Shown here piece by piece: positions 62,412-64,000 of a stretch of DNA of 64,000 nt (the stretch's first letter is position 1; each line of letters opens with the position of its first letter). The stretch is from assembly GCF_027533625.1 (NCBI RefSeq), contig NZ_JAQAGZ010000006.1, positions 124,001-188,000 of the forward strand, read 5' to 3'. Position numbers and translations under genes: made by a program. The stretch is from Paenibacillus gyeongsangnamensis. Lineage in GTDB: Bacteria > Bacillota > Bacilli > Paenibacillales > NBRC-103111. The notes under the pieces were generated by a model. That model did not search any database and was not told the DNA's origin. It was given only the letters and a program-made list of their open reading frames with translations.

Positions 62412-63245
62412 TTGAATTCTTCGCGTTGGTTGTGGCGCTGGGTTGGCGGTGGCGCCATGGCGGCCACACTGCTGTGCTTGTTCGGATTCGGATATGCCGC
62501 TAATCAAATCATATTTCCTAAGCCTGCCGCCCCGGATGCAGCCGGCCCGGCAGGCGCGCCGCAGGCCGAAAAGCCCAAGCAGGATGCGTGGGACGCCAAG
62601 GCTAAGATCCAAATTGTGGCTCTAGGCGATTCCCTTACGGTCGGCACCGGAGATTTGACCGGGAAGGGCTACGTCGGCAGGACGCGGGATCTGCTGGAGA
62701 AGCAGCTGGGCAAGCCGGTTTTCGTTTACAATAACTTTGCCATTGCTGGCTACCGCACGTACGACTTGCTCAAGGATTGGGATGCGAAGAAGGATATCGG
62801 CAAATCGATTGCGGAAGCCGACCTCGTGCTGCTGACGATCGGCGGCAACGATTTGTTCGAAGGCGGAGGCGACATCTTCACGAACAGCGCTACCGGAGAG
62901 GGCTTCAATCCGAAAGCGGCGGCGGACCGCATGCCGGAAGCGCTGAAGCGGCTGAGCGACATCTTCGATCGGATCGCCAAGGCGAATCCGAAGGCCCGGG
63001 TGCTCTATGTCGGACTGTACCACCCGTTCCTTGATTTGGATCCGCAGCGTACGGGGGCGCCGATCGTCCAGCAGTGGAACAAGTCGGCATTCGATCTGGC
63101 TAACCGCTATCCGAATTTCGTCGTCGTGCCGACCTACGATTTGTTCGAGCTGGGGCTCTCGAAATATTTGTATACGGATCACTTTCACCCGAACCAGGAC
63201 GGATATGCCCGGATCGCAGGGCGGATCGCCGAAATATTGAACTAG
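62412..63245 (+). CDS. Membrane-anchored SGNH (GDSL) hydrolase
   Basis: A 277-residue esterase-type protein. A membrane anchor at residues 10-32 is followed by a Pro/Ala-rich linker and the catalytic domain. The nucleophile motif is VALGDSLTVGTGD, the third block is LTIGGNDLF, and the catalytic pair is in TDHFHPNQDGY. Such proteins deacylate lipids or wall polymers outside the membrane. TTG 62412 is chosen because GGGGGAG lies seven bases upstream; the frame extends back to an ATG at 62373 without a site. An ABC ATPase gene follows after 16 bases. Confidence 0.9.
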   Translation: MNSSRWLWRWVGGGAMAATLLCLFGFGYAANQIIFPKPAAPDAAGPAGAPQAEKPKQDAWDAKAKIQIVALGDSLTVGTGDLTGKGYVGRTRDLLEKQLGKPVFVYNNFAIAGYRTYDLLKDWDAKKDIGKSIAEADLVLLTIGGNDLFEGGGDIFTNSATGEGFNPKAAADRMPEALKRLSDIFDRIAKANPKARVLYVGLYHPFLDLDPQRTGAPIVQQWNKSAFDLANRYPNFVVVPTYDLFELGLSKYLYTDHFHPNQDGYARIAGRIAEILN

Positions 63246-63261
63246 AGAGGAGGAGCCGCGC

Positions 63262-64000
63262 GTGCTCGTGAAGGACGACCGGAGGGAGACGGTTCTCTCC
63301 GTAAACAATGTCAAGAAAACGATCGGCAACCGGTTGATCATCAAGGGCATATCCTTCGAGGTCTATGCCGGTGAAATCTTCGGCTTCCTGGGGCCGAACG
63401 GTTCGGGCAAGACGACGACGATCCGGATGCTGGTAGACTTGATCAAGCCGACCGGAGGGTCGATCACCATCTGCGGCCAAGACGTGCATAAGGAGCATAA
63501 TGAGGCGCTCCGCCATGTCGGATGCATCGTCGAGAATCCGGAGCTATACCCGTATTTGAGCGGCTGGGAGAACCTGGAGCAATTCGCGAGAATGCTGCCC
63601 GGGGTTTCGGAAGAGCGGATCCGGGAAGTGGTCGACATCGTCGGCATGGACCAGCGCATCCACGACAGGGTGAAGACGTATTCCCTCGGCATGCGGCAGC
63701 GGCTCGGCATCGCCCAGGCGCTGCTCAATCGGCCGAAGCTGCTTATTCTGGACGAGCCGACGAACGGGCTCGATCCGCAAGGCATCAAGGAGCTGCGGGA
63801 ATTTATCCGGCAGCTTGCTGACACCGGTCTGAGCCTGTTCGTCTCCAGCCACCTGCTCAGCGAGATCCAGCAGATGTGCGACAGAGTCGCCATCATCAGC
63901 CACGGCGAGGTTATTAAAGTGGGGGAAGTCGGAGCTCTGATCGACGAATCGGCCAGCACAGTCGTATGGAAGGCCGTTCCGCTAACGGCTGCGCTGGAAG
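63262..64000 (+). CDS. ABC transporter ATP-binding protein (3' end outside window)
   Basis: The first 246 residues of a CcmA/YhaQ-type ATPase. Walker A is GPNGSGKTTTIRML near residue 46, the signature is YSLGMRQRLGIAQ, and Walker B is LLILDEPTNGLDP, followed by the H-loop VSSHLLSE. It has no membrane segment, so a permease should follow outside the window. GTG 63262 lies eight bases after GAGGAGGAG; GTG 63268 is an alternative. It is probably co-transcribed with the SGNH hydrolase, suggesting an envelope export role. The substrate is unknown. Confidence 0.92.
   Translation, partial: MLVKDDRRETVLSVNNVKKTIGNRLIIKGISFEVYAGEIFGFLGPNGSGKTTTIRMLVDLIKPTGGSITICGQDVHKEHNEALRHVGCIVENPELYPYLSGWENLEQFARMLPGVSEERIREVVDIVGMDQRIHDRVKTYSLGMRQRLGIAQALLNRPKLLILDEPTNGLDPQGIKELREFIRQLADTGLSLFVSSHLLSEIQQMCDRVAIISHGEVIKVGEVGALIDESASTVVWKAVPLTAALE

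Overview
The window looks like the chromosome of a Paenibacillus-type (Paenibacillaceae, Bacillota) spore former with fairly high GC. Almost all genes are co-oriented and have strong Shine-Dalgarno sites, with many TTG and GTG starts. Gene order follows the Bacillus subtilis hepT-ndk-cheR-aro/trp-ypi-qcr-ypj-dapB-bsh-cca-birA-pan-dinG backbone, but with Paenibacillus-style substitutions. These are futalosine-route menaquinone genes (ubiX, mqnA), rex after dinG, and a cell-envelope block in place of aspB-asnS-dnaD. No phage, insertion sequence, CRISPR array, rRNA or tRNA was found.

Layout. 1-3.8 kb: menaquinone genes (ubiX end, mqnA, hepT), ndk, cheR and a 54-residue protein. 3.8-15.4 kb: the aromatic supraoperon aroC-aroB-aroH-trpEDCFBA-hisC-tyrA. 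It has a consensus promoter before aroC and a second promoter, a TRAP-type leader and a terminator between aroH and trpE. The EPSP synthase gene that ends this operon in B. subtilis is absent. 15.4-19.6 kb: a probable small RNA, an ECF sigma/anti-sigma pair, a histidine phosphatase, a 29-residue membrane microprotein, an unknown 376-residue protein and an orphan IDEAL-domain protein. 19.7-25.7 kb: ypiF, the qcrABC menaquinol:cytochrome c reductase, ypjA, ypjB, a YitT-family membrane protein on the minus strand and a MazG-like protein. 25.8-38.7 kb: TPR protein, dapB, mgsA, bshB1, bshA, cca, birA, a leader with terminator, panBCD, TPR protein, dinG, rex. 38.7-44 kb: MBL hydrolase, Lrp-type regulator, a DUF47/Pit phosphate-uptake pair, an amidohydrolase and ypmB. 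44-51.6 kb: a membrane AAA protease of FtsH type with a small membrane partner, then an N-acetylmuramoyl-L-alanine amidase, a GerMN lipoprotein and an S-layer-homology protein. 51.7-64 kb: nth, a small unknown, a double dynamin-like GTPase, a heterodimeric ABC exporter, a LysM-G5-M23 peptidase, an SGNH hydrolase and the start of an ABC ATPase gene cut by the window edge.

How the parts connect. mqnA and the aro/trp genes share chorismate. hepT supplies the menaquinone side chain, and qcrABC uses the quinol. bshA and bshB1 make bacillithiol next to mgsA. The pan genes make pantothenate. Rex links NADH state to respiration. The most informative non-coding parts are the TRAP-like trp leader (6656-6940), the small-RNA candidate (15368-15504) and the terminator-bearing panB leader (31842-32083). 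The most interesting protein pair is the FtsH-like protease whose own extracytoplasmic domain is missing and whose neighbour may provide one (44264-46298).
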